Assembly: GCA_016718405.1 (NCBI GenBank) | Contig: JADKDJ010000015.1 | Location: 7,152-71,151 of the forward strand | Origin: Candidatus Rhodoferax odensensis | Lineage (GTDB): Bacteria; Pseudomonadota; Gammaproteobacteria; Burkholderiales; Burkholderiaceae_C | DNA: 64,000 bases | Direction: 5' to 3' | Shown: positions 1-8,914 of the stretch, piece by piece | Layout of the letters: each line of letters starts with the position of its first letter | Position numbering within the stretch: position 1 is the stretch's first letter | Position numbers and translations under genes: made by a program | Notes under the pieces: generated by a model | The model's input: the letters and a program-made list of their open reading frames with translations, nothing else | Database searches by the model: none | Told to the model about the DNA's origin: nothing

Positions 1-1624
1 GAACGTGCCGGCTCCCAGCACGACCTGCCGAGTCGCCTCGCTCAGTTTGTCGCGCGCACGGCGGGTTGTTTTGGCAGCGTCGAGCAGGTCTCGAAGCAGC
101 ACACGCTACTTGCCTACTACGCGACGTTTGTCTCGCCCGACGAGACCGAGAACGCTATTGCCGCGATGGCCAGCAATAGCGTTGTGCACCTGAAATTTCG
201 ACTCGGCATCCTGACCAGTCGCTTCAGAGCCAACCACCCACTCAAGGCCTGTGAGGTGTGTATGGAGGAGGATCGCGCCAGATTCGGTTGGGCCTATTGG
301 CATCTGGATCATCAATTCCCCGGCGTGTGGACGTGCCACAAGCATGATCGACTACTCAGGGAGTCCACGCTCAAGGCTACAGGTGTGGAGCGCTTCCAGT
401 GGAATCTACCGGCCCAAGACAGCTTCTTCAACTGGAGGGCCGAAACCAATCGCGCTGTGCAGAGCGAACTGGGTGCGCTCACCAGTCTGTCGCGACTGGT
501 GCTCGATCTGGTATCCCCCATCGATCCCAGAAAACTCGAAACCGGCCGTCTGCATGAGGTTTACCGGGCTGAACTCTCGCGTCGTGGGTGGCTGACCGAG
601 GGCGGAAATCTTCGGATGCCGGCGCTTGCGGCGAGCTATCTGGACCACGTCAGGTGCTTGCGCGTTGTGCCGGAATTGGACGCGCTGCCTTCGACCCCGG
701 ATGACGCCGTCACCCAACTGGGTCGCCTGCTGCGGCCACCCCGAAGCGGCACACACCCGCTGCGCCACTTGGTGCTGATCAACTGGTTGTTTGGTTCCGC
801 TGACGTGTTCTGGGCGGCCTATGACCAAGCGCTTGACCCATCCGCCATTGCGGCGTCAGGCATCCCCAACCGACGACTCGTCGATCAGTGGCGCCAGGGA
901 CGCACGACGCCAACAGCTCGTCGATCTCCTGTCGGTGCAGAAGATGTCACCGCGAAGGGCCGCCATGGCGGTGGGCATTGATGTCGGCACCGCCATGGCA
1001 TGGGCGGCGAAGGAGGGCCTGTCGAATCCCCGTCGTCCGAAGAAGCTGATCGACGAGGTTCGCCGAAAACTCATCGTCGATTTGAAGTTGGGGGTCGACA
1101 AGTCGATCGCAGCACAGGGTGTGGGAGTGTCTGTCGGCACCATCACCAGGCTGCTTCTGAGCGAAGTCGGTTTGCATGCAACGTGGTGTCAGGCCAGAGA
1201 GAAGCTCTCGCGCGCTGATGCCAGGTCCGACTGGGAGGAACTGTTGCGGACCCACGCGGAACTTGGCCTCAAGCTCATGCGTTCGCTCAAGCCGGCGGCG
1301 TACGCCTGGTTGTACCGCCATGACAGGGCGTGGCTCGACGACCACAAGCCCGGTCGCGCCGCTGCGATGGCCACTTCAGGTCTGCCTCGGATTGTGTGGG
1401 ACGCCAGGGACGAAGCGCTCAGCGCCGAGATCAGACGGGCTGTGTACGAAATGGGGCGATCAGCCGGAACGCGACGGTTGAAACTATGGGAGCTCTACCA
1501 GGCCGTGCCTTCACTCAAGCCCAAGCTCACCGCTTTGGGGCGGCTGCCCCTGACACGACGCGCCATCGAACAGGCCTTGCGGTCTCGTGGCGGCGACGCC
1601 TCGGAATCAGACCTCTTTGGGTAG
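1..1624 (+). pseudogene. tnsD: TnsD/TniQ-family target-selection protein, 5' partial and frameshifted
   Basis: In Tn7-type transposons TnsD binds a fixed chromosomal attachment site and recruits TnsC. The frame is open from base 1, so the N-terminus lies outside the window. The first part carries the TniQ-type zinc-finger pattern at about 250-345 (CEVC, then a histidine, HQFPG, and CHKH). The C-terminal part, in the next frame, contains a TnsD-like C-terminal region with repeated short helix-turn-helix-like segments and the motif YAWLYRHDRAWL at about 1305-1340. The two halves are joined by a frame change somewhere in 850-905; the first frame otherwise stops at 981. It may be a real mutation or a sequencing indel. 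It lies upstream of the Xre and tniQ genes on the same strand. Family assignment is confident; target site is unknown. Confidence 0.8.
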
Positions 1625-1665
1625 TGGTCGTTCGTCATCTCATGACCAACGCTGCATGGGCACAG

Positions 1666-1694
1666 TTGCATGCATTTATGCGTAATGATATGCT
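1666..1694 (+). promoter_or_regulatory. Promoter of the Xre-tniQ pair
   Basis: A sigma70-like -35 TTGCAT (1666-1671) and -10 TATGCT (1689-1694) are separated by 17 bp. The expected transcription start falls on or next to the A of the ATG at 1701, so the mRNA would be leaderless. The promoter overlaps partial repeats of the form GCATnTATGC, which could be operators for the Xre protein. This is inferred from sequence only. Confidence 0.55.
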
Positions 1695-1700
1695 TTATGC

Positions 1701-2075
1701 ATGTCAAGACCGGACCTCGAAGCCCGCACCGAGCGCGCGCGGCACATCTGCAAAGCGCGAGGCGTCACGCAGGCTCAGATTGCGGCAGATCTGGGGGCCA
1801 GTCAGTCCCAGGTGAGTCGAATCCTCCAAGGTCGAGGGCACCGCGCCTCCCGTTTGGCTGAGGAGGTTTTCCTCTACGTCGAGCGATTCGAAGGCGGTGT
1901 GACCACTGAGTCGGTCAAGGGCAATGACGACTTGGTGAACGCCCTGGCGGTGACATGGGATGGCTCGGCGACCCACGCTCGAGCACTTTCCGCGGTAATC
2001 CGGTCCCTGTCCGCGTTGGGACCCAGTCACCCGCAAGCACCGTCGAAAGCAACACTGAACGGGAGCAAGGCATGA
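1701..2075 (+). CDS. Xre-type helix-turn-helix regulator
   Basis: This is a 124-residue protein with a Cro/C1-type helix-turn-helix at about residues 20-45 (VTQAQIAADLGASQSQVSRI), followed by a short uncharacterised C-terminal tail. The ATG at 1701 is chosen because it starts right after the -10 element, and no Shine-Dalgarno sequence precedes it. The stop overlaps the tniQ start (ATGA), so the two genes are probably one transcript. Its likely role, inferred from position, is control of the transposition genes and its own promoter; Xre regulators linked to Tn7-like elements are known. No effector domain is visible. Confidence 0.8.
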   Translation: MSRPDLEARTERARHICKARGVTQAQIAADLGASQSQVSRILQGRGHRASRLAEEVFLYVERFEGGVTTESVKGNDDLVNALAVTWDGSATHARALSAVIRSLSALGPSHPQAPSKATLNGSKA

Positions 2076-3481
2076 ACATGTTGACTCGACCGACACCCTT
2101 GCCGGAGGAGTTGGATCGGGGCTACCTGGGGCGAGTCATGCGCATCAATGGCTTCCTCACAGAGAAGGACGCTATCAGCGAGATGATGCGGATGCTCCAG
2201 TTGGAGCACCTTCCCAGGCGAGAGCGATCTTCCTTGGAACCACTAAGCCTGATGGCCGGCCAGTCATTGGAGCAATTTTCTCAGGCGCACTCGACCATTC
2301 CTTTCAGGCGTGCCATCACATCATTCTTGCCGGATCTGCCGCACGGGAGCGTGACGCGCCGCACCTTGTTGTACAACAGCGGAATGGTTGTGGCGCGGCC
2401 CGGCGCCTATTTCTGCCAGGATTGCGTGTCGGCCGATGTGAAGTTCCACGGCGTCAGCTATTGGCGGCGCGACCATCAGTTGCCCGGGCAACTCTGGTGC
2501 CCCAAGCATGAGACACCGCTGCGATTCATGGTCGATGACGCGGCCTTTCTTCAACCCCCGGCCAAGTACCTTGAGCAGGCAGAAACAATCCCCTCGCGTT
2601 GGGTTGCCGATGCGCTAAGCAACCGCCACGTTGACCGCTTCCTGAACATCGCCTCCGGCCTGATCGCGCGCACCTCCCCAATGGACGTCAAATACGTGGC
2701 GCTGGCCCTGCGAAAGCGAGCCGTTGACCTCGGTTTGCAGACCCATGGTGGACGTGTCAAACAGTCTTTGTTGAGTGACCGCATTCGCGATGCATTCCCT
2801 AGCCATTGGCTGACCACAGTTTTCCCCGGCCTGGTCAACAAACCTACCGGCGAAATACTGAATCACATTGACGGTGTCCTGTATATGCGGACTTCCGCTT
2901 CATCCGTCTCTGCTTACATACTGGCGTCGGCCGTTCTGTACGACTCGGCCGAAGAAGCATTGAATGATCTATTTGGCGCCAGCGAGGTTTTCGCCGATGC
3001 CCCGACCCGCAAGATACTGGTGCGACCGGGTTTGAATGCACAGTCACTGGCAGAGGCCTACGTCGCAAGCAACTGCCATCAGGCCTCGGTGGCACAACGA
3101 CTCGCCATACCCGTGCACCAGGCCGTCGCCATGCTGAATAACTTGGGTCTGCCGAACCTGAATCAGAGGTTTCCCAATGGTCGAAGTCCGCGAGCGGCCG
3201 CCGAGGCCTTCTACGTCCAAAGCAAGTCGCTTGCCGAAAGCGCCACCATAGGCGGTCTGTCTCCGTTCGAGATGGAAGATCTGGTTCGGCGATCGGCGGC
3301 TAACCTCACCGCCGCTCTGGCGGCCATTGCGGCGGCGACTCCGAACCGGCGTGGCGCCAGGAGGTCAAAAGTCCTGGCGCCGCGAGCCGCCGTTTCGGAG
3401 TCGCCTGTTGGGTATACGGGTCAGCAACCGGAGTTCTGCACCGAAGACGTTCATACCCGTGAAACCGAGCTCCAGAATTGA
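2072..3481 (+). CDS. tniQ: TniQ-family transposition targeting protein
   Basis: This 469-residue TniQ protein would link a targeting factor to TnsC in a Tn7-like transposon. The zinc-binding region at about residues 113-150 shows CQDC, a histidine in YWRRDHQLPG, and CPKH, the typical TniQ pattern. The C-terminal part is divergent and ends in a basic Arg/Ala-rich tail. The ATG at 2072 overlaps the Xre stop and has GGGAG at 2061-2065; an upstream in-frame extension to 1955 is rejected because it lies inside xre. The 3' end overlaps the convergent tnsC by 31 bp. Its presence next to a TnsD-like gene means the element carries two TniQ-domain proteins, which often reflects two target pathways. Confidence 0.85.
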   Translation: MNMLTRPTPLPEELDRGYLGRVMRINGFLTEKDAISEMMRMLQLEHLPRRERSSLEPLSLMAGQSLEQFSQAHSTIPFRRAITSFLPDLPHGSVTRRTLLYNSGMVVARPGAYFCQDCVSADVKFHGVSYWRRDHQLPGQLWCPKHETPLRFMVDDAAFLQPPAKYLEQAETIPSRWVADALSNRHVDRFLNIASGLIARTSPMDVKYVALALRKRAVDLGLQTHGGRVKQSLLSDRIRDAFPSHWLTTVFPGLVNKPTGEILNHIDGVLYMRTSASSVSAYILASAVLYDSAEEALNDLFGASEVFADAPTRKILVRPGLNAQSLAEAYVASNCHQASVAQRLAIPVHQAVAMLNNLGLPNLNQRFPNGRSPRAAAEAFYVQSKSLAESATIGGLSPFEMEDLVRRSAANLTAALAAIAAATPNRRGARRSKVLAPRAAVSESPVGYTGQQPEFCTEDVHTRETELQN

Positions 3482-4719
3482 GCCCAGAAGGCGCCGTCGC
3501 GCGGTAGCAGGTCCTCGTACTTTGACATCCGAGCGGGATCTTTACTTCGGAACGCAGCCACCGCTGGCGCGACCGGTGCGAGGAATGTAGCCGCCGCCTT
3601 CTTGAAGTCATCCAAGCGAAGCTCGCCGGAGTTTCGCTCCAGTGCGACACGTTGTGCGGCGATCCACAATGCAATGACGAGACGTTGGATGCCGCCGGTT
3701 AGTTCGATGACTAGCACGGCGAGCTCATCTGTGACCGGAAGCTTCTTTGAGACATACTGGTAGGGTCCTAGCTTGTCCAGAAAGTGCTTCCTGAATTCCG
3801 GGTCGCTCGCGCTGTCGAAGTGGTGAAACGGGTGGTACCCCGAGGTCACGATGCGTTCGGTGTTGCTCAGGCGCCGGGTGAGCGCCCCAATGCCATCGGG
3901 AGTCCCCGAGACCAGCAGCGGGACCTGCCAGGTGTTGATCAAGGTCAGTATCCACTTGAGCACCTGATCTTCAACGATGCTGAGCTCAGGTGCATCACCG
4001 AGGCCGGATCGCTTCCCACGCTTCTTGAGGGCGGCCAGCTTGAAGAAGTTCTGGATTTCATCGAGGTGCAGGATGCCCAAGAAGTGCGCTGAAGCAACCT
4101 GCTGCCACTCGTCCAGCATCTTCATGCCGTCGCGCCGCTCTTTTTGGATGCTGGTAGCGAAACGACTGCCACCGGTGGCCTTGTCCCAGGCTCGCATGAG
4201 TGCAACGGCTAAGTCGACAGATCGACCGCTGGCCGGTACTTCTACTGACAGCCACACCACCTGACGATGACCGCCCTGCAGTCGAGGGAAAGCCTCGTGA
4301 TGCACCACTTGGTAAGGGTAGCTTTCGAGGCAACGGCGGATGGCCTCAGTCTTCCCCGTGCCGGATATCCCCTCTACAGCCGCGCCGTAACCCGGTGCCT
4401 GCCTTCGTTTCGGGCGCGAAGGTTCTCCGCTAATCGTGGACCAAGTTTGAGCACTTACAGGGTCAAGATAGCGGTAGTTCTGACGCATCATCAGATCAAT
4501 GGTCTCGTGTAGACGGCACTCCTCGATACTGGGAATATGGAAATCCCGGACTGACATCAGGTGGTGCAGGGCTACGTGCGGCGCAATGCCGGCCAAGGAC
4601 TTCGGGACTTTCGGTCTTTCCATAAGTTGTTGCATCACTTCCAGGCGTGATCGCAGTGGTCCGAGTCCTGCAGTCAGGATGTTGCCGTGATAAGGGTCGT
4701 TCGCATGGGTGTCAGGCAT
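3451..4719 (-). CDS. tnsC: TnsC-type AAA+ transposition regulator
   Basis: TnsC is the AAA+ ATPase that couples target selection (TniQ/TnsD) to the TnsA-TnsB transposase. The 422-residue protein has Walker A GISGTGKT at about residue 115 and Walker B GILHLDEIQ at about residue 216, followed by a sensor-like VSGTPDG. The start at 4719 is preceded by a GGGAG-like site and overlaps the tnsB stop by 8 bp, as expected for a tnsABC operon. The longer open frame to 4830 lies inside tnsB. No frameshift is seen. Confidence 0.88.
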   Translation of the reverse strand: MPDTHANDPYHGNILTAGLGPLRSRLEVMQQLMERPKVPKSLAGIAPHVALHHLMSVRDFHIPSIEECRLHETIDLMMRQNYRYLDPVSAQTWSTISGEPSRPKRRQAPGYGAAVEGISGTGKTEAIRRCLESYPYQVVHHEAFPRLQGGHRQVVWLSVEVPASGRSVDLAVALMRAWDKATGGSRFATSIQKERRDGMKMLDEWQQVASAHFLGILHLDEIQNFFKLAALKKRGKRSGLGDAPELSIVEDQVLKWILTLINTWQVPLLVSGTPDGIGALTRRLSNTERIVTSGYHPFHHFDSASDPEFRKHFLDKLGPYQYVSKKLPVTDELAVLVIELTGGIQRLVIALWIAAQRVALERNSGELRLDDFKKAAATFLAPVAPAVAAFRSKDPARMSKYEDLLPRDGAFWAQFWSSVSRV

Positions 4720-6974
4720 CTTCACTCCCCGCCTCGTCCGCCATCTTGAAAATAGCCTCCAACATTTCGCCATGGGCGATCTCGACTTCGTCACGTAGGC
4801 TTTCAGCGACACGGATTTCCGAGCCACCACCAGGCGTCGCGGAAGCGACGGCGAGCTCGATGATCCTGGCCTCGGTCATGTTTGGGCGAGCCCCACTCGC
4901 GCGTTCAAGAGCCTCAGCTGTCAGACGAGACGCGTTCCGCTTCACCTCGTCCATGCGCCGTAGAGCCTCCAGACCTTTGACGGTCCGTTGATGGTCAACG
5001 TCGGCACGCTGCATCTGCCTGAACACGATGGCGTCGGCAAGTTCGTCAAACGTCAACTCGGGTGACGCCTTTGTCTGATCAGAGATTTGCAGTTCCAAGA
5101 GCCCCTGCGTACTGGAGTGAGGAGTCCAGATGCGACTCACCGAGCCTGGGTAGCAGTTGATGGGAATCTGCTCACCGCCGAAATTCCTGGCATACGTCGT
5201 CCACTCCTGTTCCTGCACCGCCTTCGATTGGTAGTCGTTGCCGCGGAAAACGACCGAGCTTCGGCCCACGCGCGCCGTGTCGGCCTCCAGCAGCGAGGTG
5301 ATCAGGTCCGACTGACTCAGCGAGCGGCGTACACCACCGCCCATCGCATGGCCCCAACGCCAAAGTCCGGCGGGGCTTGGAAACACACCGGCTGCCGCCA
5401 TGTGTGCGTCGACGCGGCGCGACCGATCGGCCCTCAAGTTGTAGTCGCTGAACATGAGATGCAGGTAGTGAACATACTCGGCGACCGTCAGCACACACTC
5501 GTTGGGGTTGGATTTGCGCAGATCGAACTCAACCCTGCGAGCGTCCATCGCCCCGGGCTGGAACGTGAATTGCGCGTCCTTCGCGATTCGATGCAGCACC
5601 TCCACCAGTCCCTTGAGGTCGGGCCGGTAGGGCGGCGCGTAGGACAAACACGGAATAAGCTTGAGGCCTGTCACACTGGCTGCCTTGGACAGGTACTCAC
5701 CGCGGTCGCACATCAATTGGTAACACATGGTCGGAGCCGGACTGAGTGTGTGAATTGGCTCGTAGCCCCACAGGCTGCCGACCAGGTCGGGGTCGGCCAC
5801 AGCGTTGAACAAACTGACTCTGGCGGTGTTCCAACTGGGCCCAGTCAGGCACACATAGAACCCGACCACCGCGGTTGACCAGACGTCGACGATGACATAA
5901 ACGATGGGTCGACCCACGATCCACGCCCGGTTGACCGACGAGCGCAAGTAGATGTCGGCCACTGTGGAGTCAATCGCCCATGTGTGGCCTGGCCCGGGCA
6001 CGCCTTTCCAATTCCTGGCAACGAGGCCCCGCAATGATCGCTTGAAGTGACCACTTGTCGTGCTGTCTCTAAGGCGTTGCAGTTTCGGAATGTCAACTTC
6101 CAGAACCCGTTTCACTTGTTGGTAGTTCGGATACTCACCTTTAGTTAATTTGAGCGGTACCATTTGGCCGTCTTGGCACTTGTATCGCTTGACGAATTGG
6201 GACCAAGGATCTGTTGATATCGTTTGGGCATGCTGGGCTTGACGGGCGTCTTGATGCGCAGATCCGCAGCCATGATCGCCACGCGCCAGTCGGTACTCAT
6301 GCCGGGCTGCGATGGGGGGAGAATCACGCCGCGACGACGGGCCACCTCCTGTACCTTGGTCTTCCTGCCTGCCTTCTTTCTCCCACCGTTGTCACAAGGG
6401 CGAGGCTTGCCGGGGCGCCACAGCGATCCAGGCGAGGCCGTAAGCTGACTTCGCTGATGCCGAGCCGACATAGCGTGGACCACTGCTTGTAGACGTAATT
6501 GCGTGACACGCCAGTCTTTTCCATTGCTTCGCGTACCAGGCCGCCGATTCCCCCATTTACCAAAATGCTCTCGATTAGATGACCGTGATCGAGGAAACCG
6601 GCCATGGCAGCGACGCGAGTTTGGTGGAGCGCCTGGTGGACCGGTGATTCGAGCAACTTGTAGTAGACCGACTCACGCTCGACGGCGACTACTTGCAGCA
6701 GCAAGGCGTCGTGCATGCGCTGGAGCTCGTGCCTTTCCATCCAAAGCAGCGCGCCGACGAGTGGCGGCGGGGATTTCTTGGGCGGACGTTTTCCAACAGC
6801 GAGTCTTCTGCGGCCCCCGCGTCGCTCAACCGGTGTCGCGGGTTGATCGATCTTCGCCGCTACGGTCTTGCCTTGAATCTCGTCATCGCAAATGACCCGG
6901 TAGATGCCGGCCGGATAGGAACCGGGAGCATCGTCCTCGAGCAGCCGAAAAGTCTGGTTGTGCATCAGTTCCAT
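4712..6974 (-). pseudogene. tnsB: TnsB DDE transposase, broken by two frame changes
   Basis: TnsB is the DDE recombinase that binds the transposon ends and joins them to target DNA. Three pieces in different frames together give a full-length protein: an N-terminal part (6974 to about 6440), a middle part (about 6435 to 6215) and the catalytic C-terminal part (about 6215 to 4712). The catalytic part shows WAIDSTVADIY, CDRGEY and a downstream Glu in YRPDLKGLVE, consistent with a complete DDE triad. Frame changes lie near 6430-6440 and near 6210-6220. The start at 6974 overlaps tnsA by 10 bp. As read, no intact TnsB could be made. Confidence 0.85.
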
Positions 6975-7861
6975 GCCGTTCTCCTGCTCACAACCGGGTT
7001 CTGCGCATCGAACCCCCGCTTGTCAAGCAACTGAAGTGGTATGTGGGGTCGCCAGCCTCGTCGCAGTTGTAGCGGCAGGGCACCGCACCAAACCGCCTGC
7101 CAGAAGGCGCGCTGGGCCAAATCGCTATCGGCAAAGTGGTCAACCAGCGCCTCCAACGTGTAGTGCAGAGAGTGTCCAAGTAGGTCCTCTGCCACGCTGA
7201 CAGCAGTACGGATATCCGACGCCGCGACGGGAGTACCGAGACCCCATGGCGCCGAACGACGAAGCGTGAGGCCAACGGGTTCATCAAATAGGTCGGGGGT
7301 GATCAGCAACCACTGGACCGACCGTGCCGCCCAGTACGCGGCTTCGATTGCCAGCAATTGTCGAGCGCGCTTGGTCAGCACAGTGCCATCTGGCTTGTAG
7401 GACAGCGCCAAGAGTTCAAACTGGTCATCCGGCCGTCGCAAAAGAAGGACCTGATCGGTCGTCATGACCCAATCCTTGACGCCACCATCGCCATGGACGC
7501 GCGGATGCTTGAAGCCGAGCTTGCGCGCAATTTCCTTGGTGCCAGGGAAAATCCTGCCCATGAACCGAGCGTCGTAGTCACCTAGCTCAAACGGCCCACC
7601 TTCCAGCGTGAGCGGGAATTGCTCGCGCACGTCGACGAGGTTGTTGAGCATGATTGAAAAGAGCAGCCCTACCCATTCGCCATCGGATAGCATTTCTCTC
7701 TGTCGATTGCGCCACACCATCAGGTGTGAGCGCCCCATGCTGGATGGATCGCCACGACCGACCCTGTGCCACGGCATGTAGTTCTCGAAAGTGCCAATTC
7801 CCCGTCCTTGTCGGCGGAATCGCTCGATCAGGGCCGGCGTAAAGCGCTTCTGTGTTCGCAT
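6965..7861 (-). CDS. tnsA: TnsA endonuclease, 5'-end cleavage subunit of the Tn7-like transposase
   Basis: TnsA is a restriction-endonuclease-like protein that cuts the 5' ends of the transposon, giving cut-and-paste movement together with TnsB. The 298-residue protein has the expected catalytic residues: Glu62 in DGEWVGLLF, Asp136 in VMTTDQV and Lys156 in LSYKPD, plus the conserved VDVREQFPL. It is intact and is the first gene of the tnsABC transcript, reading inward from the proposed right end at about 8454. Confidence 0.9.
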   Translation of the reverse strand: MRTQKRFTPALIERFRRQGRGIGTFENYMPWHRVGRGDPSSMGRSHLMVWRNRQREMLSDGEWVGLLFSIMLNNLVDVREQFPLTLEGGPFELGDYDARFMGRIFPGTKEIARKLGFKHPRVHGDGGVKDWVMTTDQVLLLRRPDDQFELLALSYKPDGTVLTKRARQLLAIEAAYWAARSVQWLLITPDLFDEPVGLTLRRSAPWGLGTPVAASDIRTAVSVAEDLLGHSLHYTLEALVDHFADSDLAQRAFWQAVWCGALPLQLRRGWRPHIPLQLLDKRGFDAQNPVVSRRTAWN

Positions 7862-7942
7862 AAGTTACCCCTTGACGCCAGGACGAGCGGCCCCGCCGCC
7901 CGCCAAAGTGGCGTTCGTCTAAAAATTTTTGAAAAAGGGGGA

Positions 7943-7971
7943 TTGACGGACCCGTATCCGGCCCGTAGACT
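7943..7971 (+). promoter_or_regulatory. Sigma70-like promoter for a short untranslated RNA
   Basis: TTGACG (7943-7948) and TAGACT (7966-7971) are separated by exactly 17 bp. Transcription would start near 7978 and run toward the strong terminator at 8011-8046. No protein-coding gene follows on this strand. Confidence 0.5.
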
Positions 7972-7977
7972 TCAATT

Positions 7978-8046
7978 GTGAGTAGAAAGTCTGGGTATCC
8001 CCCAGGAAGGCGGCGCGCGGTTTGCAGACCTCGCGCCGTTTTTTTT
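7978..8046 (+). ncRNA. Candidate ~70-nt small RNA next to tnsA
   Basis: The segment between the promoter at 7943-7971 and the terminator at 8011-8046 would give an RNA of about 70 nt. It can form a first hairpin (CTGGG 7991-7995 with CCCAG 8001-8005) and then the terminator hairpin. An alternative pairing of GTCTG with CAGAC is also possible. It matches no RNA family I recognise. It may be an antisense or regulatory RNA of the transposon, or just an attenuated short transcript. Expression is not shown by sequence. Confidence 0.4.
8011..8046 (+). terminator. Rho-independent terminator
   Basis: CGGCGCG (8011-8017) pairs with CGCGCCG (8032-8038), extended inward by two more G-C pairs after one mismatch, with an 8-nt loop and followed by eight T residues (8039-8046). 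Confidence 0.8.
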
Positions 8047-8127
8047 GATCTATGAGTTTGTCTTTAGGCACCTCCTTCTTGGATAGGTTGAGTGACAAAT
8101 CGGGAGTCGGTCATGGTTGGTGACCTT

Positions 8128-8361
8128 TCAGGCTTCGACAACCTGGGTGCTGGGCTCCGGAAGAGTCTGCTGGGTCTTTGGCTTCAAACCCAGCGCGACG
8201 GCAATCCGATGGCTCTCCCCGCGCGTGCCCTTGCTACGGCCGGTCAGGACGGCGTAGACCAGCGGCAGGGAGAAATTGCGCGCGCGCGCCCAATCGGCGA
8301 CGCTCAATCCATCGCTGGTGAAAGTGGCTCTGATGACACTGAGTTGATTTCTGTCGAACAT
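8128..8361 (-). CDS. Small DNA-binding protein (phage/transposon regulator type)
   Basis: This 77-residue protein has a helix-turn-helix-like core around SVADWARARNFSLPLVYAVL and the motif GTRGESHRIAVALGL, typical of small regulators found in prophages and transposable elements of Betaproteobacteria. The ATG at 8361 lies within the array of ~20-bp repeats at 8345-8454, so TnsB sites or operators overlap its promoter region. It lies between the proposed transposon end and tnsA and is therefore probably part of the element. Its target is unknown. Confidence 0.6.
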   Translation of the reverse strand: MFDRNQLSVIRATFTSDGLSVADWARARNFSLPLVYAVLTGRSKGTRGESHRIAVALGLKPKTQQTLPEPSTQVVEA

Positions 8362-8454
8362 ATTTGATTTTTAGCGTCATTTTGAATTGTTTCTGATTAT
8401 TTGACAACATTTTACAAAATACCTGTTCGCATGATTAGATAATCATTTTGTACA
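8345..8454. repeat. Putative right end of the Tn7-like transposon with four TnsB-like sites
   Basis: Four similar direct repeats of the form TGATTn(8-11)CATTTTG lie at 8345-8366, 8365-8384, 8394-8414 and 8432-8450. The last is followed directly by the end of TGTACA (8449-8454). Read inward on the minus strand the end begins TGTACAAAATGATTATC, fitting the 5'-TGT...ACA-3' ends of Tn7-like elements; Tn7 itself has four TnsB sites at its right end, next to tnsA. The other end lies outside the window, so a terminal inverted repeat and target duplication cannot be checked here. An operator array for the neighbouring small regulator is the alternative. Confidence 0.55.
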
Positions 8455-8751
8455 ATAACCATCGTGAGAAATCAATAATCTTTGGTCATCATTCATGACG
8501 ACGTTTTACGCCTGAGATGTCTGTCGACTTTGTGGTCAATTTCGGCCTGGCCGTCGATGCGCCAACTGCGCTCTTACCTGCCGGCGGATAGATTTTTTGC
8601 GACTATTACCAGCGTCCTTCAGCCGGCTGACTGACGTCTCGGATAGTAATCACAGCATTCAAATATCGATTTCGCATTATATTTATATTGCAAAATGATA
8701 ATTCTCTGACGGGCATTCAATAGTCGCCCCTGCAAAACCCCCGCAACCCGC
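8455..8751. other. AT-rich stretch without a recognisable gene
   Basis: No convincing coding sequence is seen. A single inverted copy of the transposon-end motif (GCAAAATGATAAT) occurs on the plus strand at about 8690-8702, facing the end at 8454. The stretch is more AT-rich than the surroundings and leads into a truncated integrase fragment. Confidence 0.5.
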
Positions 8752-8883
8752 ATGAATGCTAGCTTTGCATGGGCGACTAAAGATCTGGGAAATCAGATCC
8801 CATTCAATACCCTTGGCTTTCATTCGGACAACGGCAGCCAGTACATCAACAAGGCGGTCGCCATTCTGCTGGCGAAGATGCGG
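8752..8883 (+). pseudogene. Fragment of an integrase-core (DDE, rve) transposase
   Basis: About 44 residues remain, including LGFHSDNGSQYINKAVAILLAKM, the segment around the second catalytic Asp of rve-type transposases. The rest of the gene is missing on both sides, and the IS21-like element begins about 30 bp downstream, suggesting truncation by that insertion. Confidence 0.65.
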
Positions 8884-8914
8884 GGGCGAAGGCCGGGTTG
8901 CATATTTCAGCCCA

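Noticed and set aside
7978..8046. Short RNA as a signal-recognition-particle RNA (ffs) attachment site
   Set aside because: The conserved SRP RNA core around GGAAGCAGCC is absent, and the segment is bounded by its own promoter and terminator at the wrong length.
8128..8361. The small regulator as the 3' end of a chromosomal attachment gene
   Set aside because: It is a complete short protein of a mobile-element type and lies inside the proposed transposon end.
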